Shown here in pieces: positions 53,920 to 61,522 of a stretch of 64,000 bases of DNA. How positions within the stretch are numbered: the first letter of the stretch is position 1; each line of letters begins with the position of its first letter. The position numbers and the translations under genes were made by a program. The notes under the pieces were generated by a model. It did not search any database, had not been told where the DNA came from, and worked only from the letters and a program-made list of their open reading frames with translations. The DNA lies in NCBI RefSeq assembly GCF_030269645.1, contig NZ_BSTR01000015.1, positions 52,505-116,504 of the forward strand. The letters are read 5' to 3'. Source of the stretch: Actinokineospora sp. NBRC 105648. Its GTDB lineage: Bacteria > Actinomycetota > Actinomycetes > Mycobacteriales > Pseudonocardiaceae.

Positions 53920-56325
53920 TCAGGGTGGGGATCGCGGGTCACCACGGGCTACGACCGCGGGCTTTCCGCCGTCGTCGACCACCGCGCAGTCGCCTCGTTG
54001 GTCGGTGCGGACGACCAGGGCGCCGCGGCGGGCGAGTTCGGTCACAGTCCGCGGACTCGGGTGCCCGTAACGGTTTCCCGCGCCGACACTGACCACCGCT
54101 ACCTGAGCACCGACGGCCGCCAGGAAGTCCGGCGCCGAGTAGCGCGAACCGTGGTGCGGCACCTTGATCACCTCGGCGGACAAGTCGACCCCGGAGGTCA
54201 GCAGGTCGGCTTGGGCGTCGAGTTCCACGTCGCCGGTGAGCAGGATCCGGCCCGCCGTGGTGGTCGCCCGCAGCACGACCGAACGATTGTTGATCGCCGT
54301 GCCGTCCGGCGCGGACCGGCCGCCGGGCTCAACCAGATCGTCCTCCTTTCCTTGCGGGGCAAGCACTTCCAGGGCCAATCCGGGCCAACTGAGCCGCTGA
54401 CCCGCCACCAACCGCACCACGGGCACCCGTGCGTTCGCGGCCTCTTGGCGCACTTGGCGCCATGCCCAGTCCGGGGCGCGCCCCGGACCGACGGCGACCG
54501 CGCCGACCGATCGACCCGCCAGCACGGCGGCGAGGCCGCCCACGTGGTCGGCGTGCAAGTGGCTCAGGACCACCAGCGGCACCCGGTCGACCCCGAGCCG
54601 GTCGAGGCACTCGCGAACCGGCGCCGGATCCGGCCCGGTGTCGACCAGCACCACCCGACCCTTGTCCGTTGTGGACAGTGCGACCGCGTCGCCCTGTCCC
54701 ACGTCGCACGCGACCGCCACCCACCCCGCGGGCGGCCACCCCGGGGACAGGATGCGGATCGGGATCAGGGCCAACAGCACCCCGCCGAGCACCAGCCCGA
54801 CCGCCACCCGCAGACCACGCAGGTGCAGGGCCACCGCCGCGCAGGCGAGGACGACCACCAGCAGGACCCCGCCCCACCACCCGGACGGCCAGGTGATCGA
54901 CGCCCCCGGTACGCCCGCCGCCCGGTGCCCGACCAGGAGCAGCCAGTCCACCTCCGGTCCGGCGAACCGCGCCAACCACTCGGCCACCCAGGGCAGTACC
55001 GGCATCACCAGCGCCGCCACCAGACCCAGCACCGTCGCCGGTGCGACGACCGGGGCGGCCAGCAGGTTCGCCAGCACCGCGATGAGGCTCACCTGGCCGC
55101 TCATCCCCGCCACGACCGGCGCGGTGGCCAGGTGCGCCGCCGCCGGGACCACCAGGGCCTCGGCGAGCACCCTCGGCACCCGTCGCCGGGTGAGCCGGTC
55201 GACCCAGTGGGGAGCGAGCAGCACCAGCGCACCGGTGGCCAGGACCGAGAGGACGAACCCGAACGAGACCGCCATCTCCGGGTCGTGCGCCACCAGCAGG
55301 ATCACCGCCGCGGCCAGGGCGGGCAGCGCCGAACGCTCGCGCCCGAGCGCCAACGCCAGCAACCCCACCGCGCCCATCACCCCGGCCCGCAGCACGCTGG
55401 GCTCCGGACCGGCCAGCACCACGTAGCCGACGAGGGCCACGAACGCGCCGACCGCCGATCCGCGCGGCCCGAACTGCAGCAACCGCAACAGGTACAGCAC
55501 GGCGACACAGACGATCGCGAGGTTGGCACCGCTGACGGCCAGCAGGTGGGACATGCCCGCCGCCCGGAAGTCGTCCTCGACGGACTGGCTCATCCGGTCC
55601 GTGTCGCCCACGACCAGCGCGGGCAGCAGCCCGGCCGCCTCGGCGTCCAGGACATCCGCCGCGGCGCGGAGCCCGAGCCGCAGCGAGTGCGTGGCCCGCT
55701 GCCACCCGGGTGCCTCGCCCACCGAGCTGGGCGGGCCCCGGACCCGCAGCAGGGCCACGGTGAGCGTGCCCGAGTCCGCCGGGGCCAGCGTCCCGAACGC
55801 GACGACCTCCTGGCCGGGGAGCAGCCCGGCCCACCCCTCGACCGGTGCCAGCACCAGCACCCGACTCGCGGCGCCGACGACCACGCTGGGCACGACCACC
55901 GAGCGCACCCCGGACGGCATCGACCCGAACCCGGTCCCCCGGACCTGTTTCGGCCGAGCGGCGACGACCAGGTGGAACTCGCCGCTTGCCAGTCGTGCGG
56001 CATCGGCGCGCAACGGATCGACCGCGGCCTCCTCGATCCGGCTGCCGATCGGCCAGACCGCGAGCAGACCGCAGACCACCAACGGCCACCCGGCGCTCAG
56101 GCGGGACGGTTCGGTGGGCACTCGCGCCGACCGGCGCACCACCACGGCGCCCGCGAGCGACGCCAGGACCCCGATCGCCACGGCCAACGACCAGTGCACC
56201 AGCAACCCGACAAGGGCTGCCAGGCACACGACCAGGGCACCCGGCACCAACCGCCAGTCCCGCACCGCGGGTGGTCGCGGGACCGGTGCCAGGAGCGCGG
56301 GCACCGCCGAGCTCCGCAGGCTCAT
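53920..56325 (-). CDS. comEC: ComEC/Rec2-family DNA uptake channel
   Basis: An 801-residue polytopic protein. N-terminal helices and an OB-like region (DUF4131, about residues 25-170) precede the competence channel domain (about 215-500; AAGMSHLLAVSGANLAIVCV is the family signature), and a C-terminal metallo-beta-lactamase domain (about 530-800) contains VVLSHLHADHVGGLAAVLAG. In competent bacteria ComEC moves single-stranded DNA across the membrane. It overlaps comEA by four bases. No type IV pilus genes are in this window. Confidence 0.93.
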   Translation of the reverse strand: MSLRSSAVPALLAPVPRPPAVRDWRLVPGALVVCLAALVGLLVHWSLAVAIGVLASLAGAVVVRRSARVPTEPSRLSAGWPLVVCGLLAVWPIGSRIEEAAVDPLRADAARLASGEFHLVVAARPKQVRGTGFGSMPSGVRSVVVPSVVVGAASRVLVLAPVEGWAGLLPGQEVVAFGTLAPADSGTLTVALLRVRGPPSSVGEAPGWQRATHSLRLGLRAAADVLDAEAAGLLPALVVGDTDRMSQSVEDDFRAAGMSHLLAVSGANLAIVCVAVLYLLRLLQFGPRGSAVGAFVALVGYVVLAGPEPSVLRAGVMGAVGLLALALGRERSALPALAAAVILLVAHDPEMAVSFGFVLSVLATGALVLLAPHWVDRLTRRRVPRVLAEALVVPAAAHLATAPVVAGMSGQVSLIAVLANLLAAPVVAPATVLGLVAALVMPVLPWVAEWLARFAGPEVDWLLLVGHRAAGVPGASITWPSGWWGGVLLVVVLACAAVALHLRGLRVAVGLVLGGVLLALIPIRILSPGWPPAGWVAVACDVGQGDAVALSTTDKGRVVLVDTGPDPAPVRECLDRLGVDRVPLVVLSHLHADHVGGLAAVLAGRSVGAVAVGPGRAPDWAWRQVRQEAANARVPVVRLVAGQRLSWPGLALEVLAPQGKEDDLVEPGGRSAPDGTAINNRSVVLRATTTAGRILLTGDVELDAQADLLTSGVDLSAEVIKVPHHGSRYSAPDFLAAVGAQVAVVSVGAGNRYGHPSPRTVTELARRGALVVRTDQRGDCAVVDDGGKPAVVARGDPRSPP

Positions 56326-57122
56326 CGAACGCTCACCAGGGCGCGCAGGGTCTCGAACCGGGCCGGGCCGATGCCGTCCACCTCGCGCAGCTGCTCGACC
56401 CGGGTGAACCGGCCGTGCTTCGTGCGCCAGTCGAGGATCCGCTGCGCGGTCACCCCGCCGACCCCCGGCAAGGTGTCCAACTGGCTCAACGAGGCCAGGT
56501 TGAGGTTCACCCGGCCGCCGGGCTGCCCGGGCGGCGGCTCGGCGACCGGAGCGGGCACGCCGACGTGCACCTGCTCGCCGTCGACCAGCCGCCGGGCGAG
56601 GTTCAGCGAGGTCAGGTCGGTGCCGGGCAGGGCACCGCCGCTCGCCCGGATCGCGTCGTCGACCCGAGCACCGTCCGGCAGCGTGCGCAGACCGGGGTTG
56701 GGCACCTTCCCCACGACGTCCACCACGATCGCCGCGGGCGCGCTCGGACCGGGTTGGTCGACCGTGGCTGCGGCGAGGCTGGGCGGCGGTTCCTTGGCGG
56801 GCGCGCCGGAGAGCGCGACGAACCCGGTGACCACGGCCGCGACCGCGGCCAAGCCCGCCATCAACCAGATCGGGACGCGCCTGCGCCTGCCCGGGGTCCA
56901 GCGCCGGGACAGTGGTCCGGCGGTGTCCACCGGACCGTCGTCGGGCGGTGGGTCGACGGCCGGGGTGGGCGGTCGGCGCAGGCGGGCGAGCAGGCGCGGA
57001 CGTGGTTCGGGCGGATCCTCGACGCCGTCCCAGGGCCTGCCCGCGATGGTGACGAGGCGGGACAGGACGGCGTCCATGTGCGAGGCGCGGTCGGACTGGG
57101 TGGGGTGATCGGTTTCGGCCAT
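56322..57122 (-). CDS. comEA: ComEA-like DNA-binding protein
   Basis: A 266-residue protein: a cytoplasmic Pro/Arg-rich N-terminus, one transmembrane helix (about residues 85-105, IWLMAGLAAVAAVVTGFVAL), a SLBB domain (IVVDVVGKVPNPGLRTLPDG), and two helix-hairpin-helix motifs at the end (VNLNLASLSQLDTLPGVGGV and EVDGIGPARFETLRALV). The HhH part would bind double-stranded DNA outside the membrane and hand it to ComEC. Its ATGA overlap with comEC shows coupled translation. Confidence 0.93.
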   Translation of the reverse strand: MAETDHPTQSDRASHMDAVLSRLVTIAGRPWDGVEDPPEPRPRLLARLRRPPTPAVDPPPDDGPVDTAGPLSRRWTPGRRRRVPIWLMAGLAAVAAVVTGFVALSGAPAKEPPPSLAAATVDQPGPSAPAAIVVDVVGKVPNPGLRTLPDGARVDDAIRASGGALPGTDLTSLNLARRLVDGEQVHVGVPAPVAEPPPGQPGGRVNLNLASLSQLDTLPGVGGVTAQRILDWRTKHGRFTRVEQLREVDGIGPARFETLRALVSVR

Positions 57123-57234
57123 GGCACCGAAGTTAGGTCCGGCGCAAGGGAATGTCAGTGGGTGTTTGTCTTCTGTGGATGGTTCAGGGCCATTGTGGAC
57201 AACTTCGGCGCCGGCCTGTGGACTACCGGGCGGG

Positions 57235-58083
57235 TCACAGCCTGCCGGGGCAGACCACCACGCCGAGCACCCCTGGACCGGTGTGCGCCCCGATCACCGC
57301 GCCGATCTCGGAGACCACGCAGCCCGACGACCGGGGGATCCGCTCGTCGAGCCGGTTGGCCAGTTCGGCGGCCCGGTCGGGCGTGGCGAGGTGGTGGACG
57401 GCCAGCTGGACGGGCTCGTCCCCCGCCGCCTCGACCGCCAGGTCGACGAGTCGCGACAGGGCCCGGCCGGTCGTGCGCACCTTCTCCAGCGGCACGATCT
57501 GCCCGTCCCGCACGTGCAAGATCGGCTTCATCGCCAGCGCGGTGCCCAGCAGGGCCGCGGCCGCGCCGATCCGACCTCCTCGGCGCAAGTGCTCCAGGGT
57601 CTCCACCACGAAGAAGGTCGTGGTCTTGGCCGCGGCTTCCACGGCAGCCGCTTCGACTTCGACCCCCTGCGCCCCTTCGGCCGCCACCGCGGCGGCGCGC
57701 AACGCGGCGAACCCCAAGCCCATCACCGTGGTCCGGGAGTCGACCACCCGAACGCGCTCCGCGCCGAACTCCTCGGCGGCAAGACGCGCTGATTCCCACG
57801 TGCCAGACAACTCGCGCGAAAGATGCACTGACAGCACCCCGTCAGCGCCTCCGTCGAGCAGTTCCTTGTACCGCGCGGCGAATTCCGCCGGGTTCGGGCG
57901 CGAGGTCGTCACCGTGCGGCGGTCTCTTAGCGCCTGAGCGAGCTCTATGGGCCCGATGTCGACCCCGTCGCGCCCTTCCCGCCCGTCCACCTGCACCAGC
58001 AAGGGCACCACCCGGACCGCGTGTCGGTCGGCGAAGCCTTCCGGCAGGTACGCGGTCGAATCGGTGATTACGGCGAACGGCAC
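57235..58083 (-). CDS. DegV-family fatty-acid-binding protein
   Basis: A 282-residue DegV/FakB-type protein. It starts MPFAVITDSTAYLPEGFADR and has the ligand-binding signatures TSRPNPAEFAARYKELL, GVLSVHLSRELSGTWESARL, VVDSRTTVMGLGFAALRAA and, near the end, IGAVIGAHTGPGVLGVVV. Such proteins bind single fatty acids for a FakA kinase, which is not in this window. The order with the OctT-like, GpgP-like, rsfS and nadD genes matches Rv2417c-Rv2421c. Confidence 0.93.
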   Translation of the reverse strand: MPFAVITDSTAYLPEGFADRHAVRVVPLLVQVDGREGRDGVDIGPIELAQALRDRRTVTTSRPNPAEFAARYKELLDGGADGVLSVHLSRELSGTWESARLAAEEFGAERVRVVDSRTTVMGLGFAALRAAAVAAEGAQGVEVEAAAVEAAAKTTTFFVVETLEHLRRGGRIGAAAALLGTALAMKPILHVRDGQIVPLEKVRTTGRALSRLVDLAVEAAGDEPVQLAVHHLATPDRAAELANRLDERIPRSSGCVVSEIGAVIGAHTGPGVLGVVVCPGRL

Positions 58084-58117
58084 GTCGCGGGAGCCTAGTT
58101 GGCCCCTGCCGGGGCGA

Positions 58118-58846
58118 CTACGGCGCGCGCCGATCGAGCAGCGGCCCGATCAGCTCGGCCAGTGCTTTGCCGACCAGTTCGTGCCCGAGCCAGCCCCAGT
58201 GCAAGCCATCGACATTGCCGTGACCAGCCAAAACGTGCTCACCGACGACTGCGGCGACATCGAATGCGACCACGTCGGCGCTATCCGCCCACTGTCGAAT
58301 CGAGGCGACCGCGCGGTTACGCGCAGTGTGCACATAACCGTAGGCCTTCGCTCGGTGCACGCCCGGCAACATCACGACCACGGGCAGGTCGGGCCGCAGC
58401 GTTCGGATGGCGACCACGATGTCGTTGAGATATCGAACTGTGAGATCAGCCGGTAGAGCTACCGGCCACCCGTGAGTAAGGCGTGCGAGCCAAGGCTGAG
58501 CGGCCAGGTAGACGTGCCGTGCCCGTCTACGCAAGCCGTCTGGACGCAAGTAACGGAGACCGACACGCAGGTAAGTGGGCAACGGCGAGGGAAGCGTGTC
58601 CATCCCCCCGATCCCAAGAACCAGTACGCCTGCGTGCGGCAACTGGGTCCAAACCCGGGGGTCGCCGACGAGGGACCAGTAAGCGTCCCGGGCTGTCCAG
58701 CCGAAGCCGGCGAAGAGCTCCGCGCGACCACCGACAGCCGCGGCGGCCAGGTTGGGCCAGAGGCGGGGGTCGTCAGCGGGGTGGGGACCGTCTGGACCGT
58801 GGAAGCTCAGCGAGTCGCCGAACACCAACACGGTGGGCGGTGCCAT
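58118..58846 (-). CDS. octT: SGNH-family octanoyltransferase-like protein (OctT homologue)
   Basis: A 242-residue SGNH/GDSL-type protein: block I TVLVFGDSLSFHGPDGPH with the nucleophilic Ser, a Gly-containing VLVLGIGGMDTL region, and the C-terminal DGLHWGWLGHELVGKAL with the Asp-x2-His pair. It is in the position of Rv2418c, which transfers octanoate to a glucosylglycerate intermediate of methylglucose lipopolysaccharides. ATG 58846 is three bases from the GpgP-like stop. The same role here is inferred from synteny. Confidence 0.82.
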   Translation of the reverse strand: MAPPTVLVFGDSLSFHGPDGPHPADDPRLWPNLAAAAVGGRAELFAGFGWTARDAYWSLVGDPRVWTQLPHAGVLVLGIGGMDTLPSPLPTYLRVGLRYLRPDGLRRRARHVYLAAQPWLARLTHGWPVALPADLTVRYLNDIVVAIRTLRPDLPVVVMLPGVHRAKAYGYVHTARNRAVASIRQWADSADVVAFDVAAVVGEHVLAGHGNVDGLHWGWLGHELVGKALAELIGPLLDRRAP

Positions 58847-58849
58847 GGG

Positions 58850-59464
58850 CTATCCGGTGATCCCCGCGTTGTAGGCGATCAACCGCCACGCGAGCCCGCT
58901 GGTGCCCCGGCGCGCCAGCACTGTCCAGTGGCAGTTGCTGATGCCACCGAGCTGCCACCAGTTGCCCACCGGCAGCTCCAAGAGGCTCCCGGTCAGTGCG
59001 GTGATCAGGCCACCGTGCGCGCACAGCACGGCGGTCTCCTCGGTTCCCTCGTCCAGGGTCGCCACGACGTCGGCCGCGCGCGCGGCGACCTCGACACGCG
59101 ACTCCCCGCCGGGCGGTGTCCAGGTGGCGTCGGTCTGCCACTCCGCGCGCCCGCCCGGCCACTGCACGTCGATCTCGGCACCGGTCTTGCCCTGCCACAA
59201 CCCTAGGTTTGTCTCGCGCAAGCGCTTGTCGACCCGCAGCGGGACCCCGACGGCCTCGCTGAACACCGTCGCGGTGTCGGTGGCCCGGCGCAGGTCCGAG
59301 GCCACGATCACATCCGGGGAGAACCGAGCCAGGGCGGGCACGGCGAACCGCGCCTGGTTCCAGCCCACCTCGGTCAGGTTCGAGTCGATGTGGCCCTGCA
59401 TCCGGCCGGTGGCGTTGTAGTCGGTCTCGCCGTGCCGCCAGAGGACGAGCCTGCGCAGGGTCAC
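58850..59464 (-). CDS. gpgP: Histidine phosphatase (GpgP-like)
   Basis: A 204-residue histidine-phosphatase protein: the phosphohistidine motif LVLWRHGETDYNATGRMQGH (RHGE), SDLRRATDTATVF and the second catalytic His in AVLCAHGGLITALTG. The Rv2419c orthologue is glucosyl-3-phosphoglycerate phosphatase, which acts one step before the octanoyltransferase. GTG 59464 overlaps the rsfS stop by four bases (GTGA). Sequence alone does not exclude a cofactor-type phosphoglycerate mutase, so the symbol relies on context. Confidence 0.85.
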   Translation of the reverse strand: MTLRRLVLWRHGETDYNATGRMQGHIDSNLTEVGWNQARFAVPALARFSPDVIVASDLRRATDTATVFSEAVGVPLRVDKRLRETNLGLWQGKTGAEIDVQWPGGRAEWQTDATWTPPGGESRVEVAARAADVVATLDEGTEETAVLCAHGGLITALTGSLLELPVGNWWQLGGISNCHWTVLARRGTSGLAWRLIAYNAGITG

Positions 59465-59847
59465 TCCTCGCCGCCCTCTTCGGCGGGTTGGTCCGCCTCG
59501 AACTCGATCCGCGGGCAGTCCTTCCACAGGCGCTCGATGCCGTAGAAGGAGCGCTCCTCGGCGTGCTGGACGTGCACCACCACGTCGACGAAGTCGAGCA
59601 GCACCCAGCGGCCCTCGCGGGCGCCCTCGCGGCGCACCGGCTTGGTCCCCGCCTCGCGCATCTTCTCCTCGACGTTCTCCACGATCGCGCCCACCTGCCG
59701 CTCGTTGGCGGCGGAGGCGATCACGAAGCAGTCGGTGATCACGAGCTGGTCGGAGACGTCCAGCACGATCACGTCGCCGGCCTTCTTGTCGGCCGCGGCG
59801 GCGGCCGCGACCAGTGCCAGTTCGCGTGCCTCGTGCGTCGCTGTCAC
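59461..59847 (-). CDS. rsfS: Ribosomal silencing factor RsfS
   Basis: A 128-residue RsfS (Iojap family) that binds ribosomal protein L14 and blocks subunit joining under starvation. Family landmarks: KAGDVIVLDVSDQLVITDCF, VIASAANERQVGAIVENVEE, and GRWVLLDFVDVVVHVQHAEE followed by FYGIERLW. GTG 59847 is chosen; codons further upstream overlap the nadD-proximal region and lack similarity. It is coupled to the phosphatase gene. Confidence 0.95.
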   Translation of the reverse strand: MTATHEARELALVAAAAAADKKAGDVIVLDVSDQLVITDCFVIASAANERQVGAIVENVEEKMREAGTKPVRREGAREGRWVLLDFVDVVVHVQHAEERSFYGIERLWKDCPRIEFEADQPAEEGGEE

Positions 59848-59911
59848 GTCACTCCTCGGTCTGGTTGTCACTCGGGCGAACCAGTCGAGGGTACCGGTAA
59901 GAGCCAGTCGC

Positions 59912-60499
59912 TTATTGCTCGGCGGCATAGAGGCGGCGCTTGGCGATGTACTGCACCACCCCGTCGGGGACTAGGTACCACACCGGGCGACCAGCGGCGA
60001 CGCGCGTGCGGCAGTCCGTGGACGAGATCGCCATCGCGGGTACCTCGATCAGGCTGACCGAACCGGAGGGCAGGTGGTTGTCCGCCAGCTGATAACCCGG
60101 TCGAGTGACACCCACGAAATGGGCGAGCGTGAACAGCTCCTCGACCCGGTGCCAGGACAGGATCTGCTCCAGGGCATCAGCGCCGGTGATGAAGAACAGG
60201 TCGTCGTCGGGGTACTTGGCGCCGAGCTCGCGCAAGGTGTCCACTGTGTAGGTGACACCCGTGCGGTCGATGTCGACCCGGCTGACCGAGAACCTGGGGT
60301 TGGACGCGGTCGCGATGACCGTCATCAGGTAGCGGTCCTCGGCGTCGCTGACCCCGGCGCCCTTCTGCCACGGCAGCCCGGTCGGGACGAAGATGACCTC
60401 GTCCAGCTCGAAGCGGCCGGCGACCTCGCTGGCCGCGACCAGGTGCCCGTGGTGGACCGGGTCGAAGGTCCCGCCCATGATGCCGATCCGGCGCGCCAT
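59912..60499 (-). CDS. nadD: Nicotinate-nucleotide adenylyltransferase
   Basis: A 195-residue NadD making nicotinate adenine dinucleotide from NaMN and ATP. The nucleotidyltransferase start [20 protein letters not shown] contains the GTFDPxHxGH motif. Later conserved elements are [40 protein letters not shown] and the [15 protein letters not shown] (ISST-x-R) motif. ATG 60499. The rsfS-nadD pair is widespread; the gap here is 64 bases. Confidence 0.96.
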   Translation of the reverse strand: MARRIGIMGGTFDPVHHGHLVAASEVAGRFELDEVIFVPTGLPWQKGAGVSDAEDRYLMTVIATASNPRFSVSRVDIDRTGVTYTVDTLRELGAKYPDDDLFFITGADALEQILSWHRVEELFTLAHFVGVTRPGYQLADNHLPSGSVSLIEVPAMAISSTDCRTRVAAGRPVWYLVPDGVVQYIAKRRLYAAEQ

Positions 60500-60652
60500 G
60501 CCCCGAGCCTACGACGACGCCCTGACATGGGGCGATGTGTGGATCGTCTCGCCCACATCCCGACAATCGGACACGACCGTTCGGGTCATGACGCAAAACC
60601 TATGACCACATCGGTATGACCGGCGGCGGCTTTTCGCCGGGAGACTGCCGGC

Positions 60653-61339
60653 ATGGCTTGGATACCGATCCACGATCAGCCGTACGACCCCGTGCCGTAC
60701 CGCCCCACCAGGGTGAGCGCGGACGAGTCGCTGCGGGCGGCGGCGGAGTTGCGCGCCAAGATGGACCAGCGTCGGACCGTGCGCGCGTTCTCCACCGACC
60801 CGGTTCCCGAGCAGGTCGTCATCGACGCGATCGCGGTCGCCGCGACCGCCCCGTCCGGGGCGCACCAGCAACCGTGGACCTTCGTCCTGGTCACCGACCC
60901 GGAGGTCCGCGCGAACATCCGCGCGGCCGCCGAGCAAGAGGAGCAGATCTCCTACGCGGGGCGCTTGGGCGAGGAGTGGCTGTCCGCGCTGCGTCCTCTC
61001 GGGACGGACCACTCCAAGCCGCACCTGACCGACGCCCCCTTCCTGATCGTGGTCTTCGAGCAGCGCTACTACCTGGACAACGAGGGTGAGCAGCACAAGC
61101 ACTACTACGTCGACGAGTCGGTCGGCATCGCCGTGGGCATGCTGCTCACCGCGCTGCACCTGGCGGGTCTCGCGGCCCTGACGCACACGCCGAGCCCGAT
61201 GAAGTTCCTCTCCGAGGTGCTCAACCGGCCGCGCAACGAGAAGGCCTTCGCCGTGATCCCGGTGGGCTACCCGTCCCCCGAGGCGACCGTGCCCGCGCTG
61301 GTCCGCAAGGAGCTCGACCAGGTGCTCGTGCGGGTCTGA
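60653..61339 (+). CDS. Nitroreductase-family flavoprotein
   Basis: A 228-residue nitroreductase-fold protein. The FMN-binding start DQRRTVRAFSTDPVPEQVVI and APSGAHQQPWTFVLVTDPEV are typical, with VGIAVGMLLTALHLAGLAAL and a closing FAVIPVGYPSPEATVP. The subgroup with the YYxDE insertion (QHKHYYVDESVGI) resembles the IYD/BluB-like branch. Substrate unknown. ATG 60653; a perfect hairpin follows its stop. Confidence 0.9.
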   Translation: MAWIPIHDQPYDPVPYRPTRVSADESLRAAAELRAKMDQRRTVRAFSTDPVPEQVVIDAIAVAATAPSGAHQQPWTFVLVTDPEVRANIRAAAEQEEQISYAGRLGEEWLSALRPLGTDHSKPHLTDAPFLIVVFEQRYYLDNEGEQHKHYYVDESVGIAVGMLLTALHLAGLAALTHTPSPMKFLSEVLNRPRNEKAFAVIPVGYPSPEATVPALVRKELDQVLVRV

Positions 61340-61404
61340 CCCGATCCCTCCGGCGGAAAGCTGCCGCTTCGCCCGCCGGAGTCCCCGGTATCCGCAGCCG
61401 GGGG

Positions 61405-61443
61405 CCTGCCTCGCGCGGATGGTGCGCGTCCGCGCGAGGCAGG
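61405..61443 (+). terminator. Nitroreductase terminator
   Basis: Perfect 15-bp stem CCTGCCTCGCGCGGA (61405-61419) / TCCGCGCGAGGCAGG (61429-61443), 9-base loop, 66 bases after the nitroreductase stop and before TTGTCC. Confidence 0.85.
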
Positions 61444-61522
61444 TTGTCCACAATCGAGTCCACCATCCCCAGCTTGGGAGACCGGGTCGACGCCCGTCAC
61501 ACCCAGGCGGTATCCATGCAAC

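Noticed and set aside
53908..57108. A very long plus-strand open frame (over 1000 codons) antisense to comEC-comEA
   Set aside because: It is the shadow of GC-rich codons on the opposite strand; composition is Arg/Pro/His-rich, with no motif, while both minus-strand proteins are clearly recognisable.
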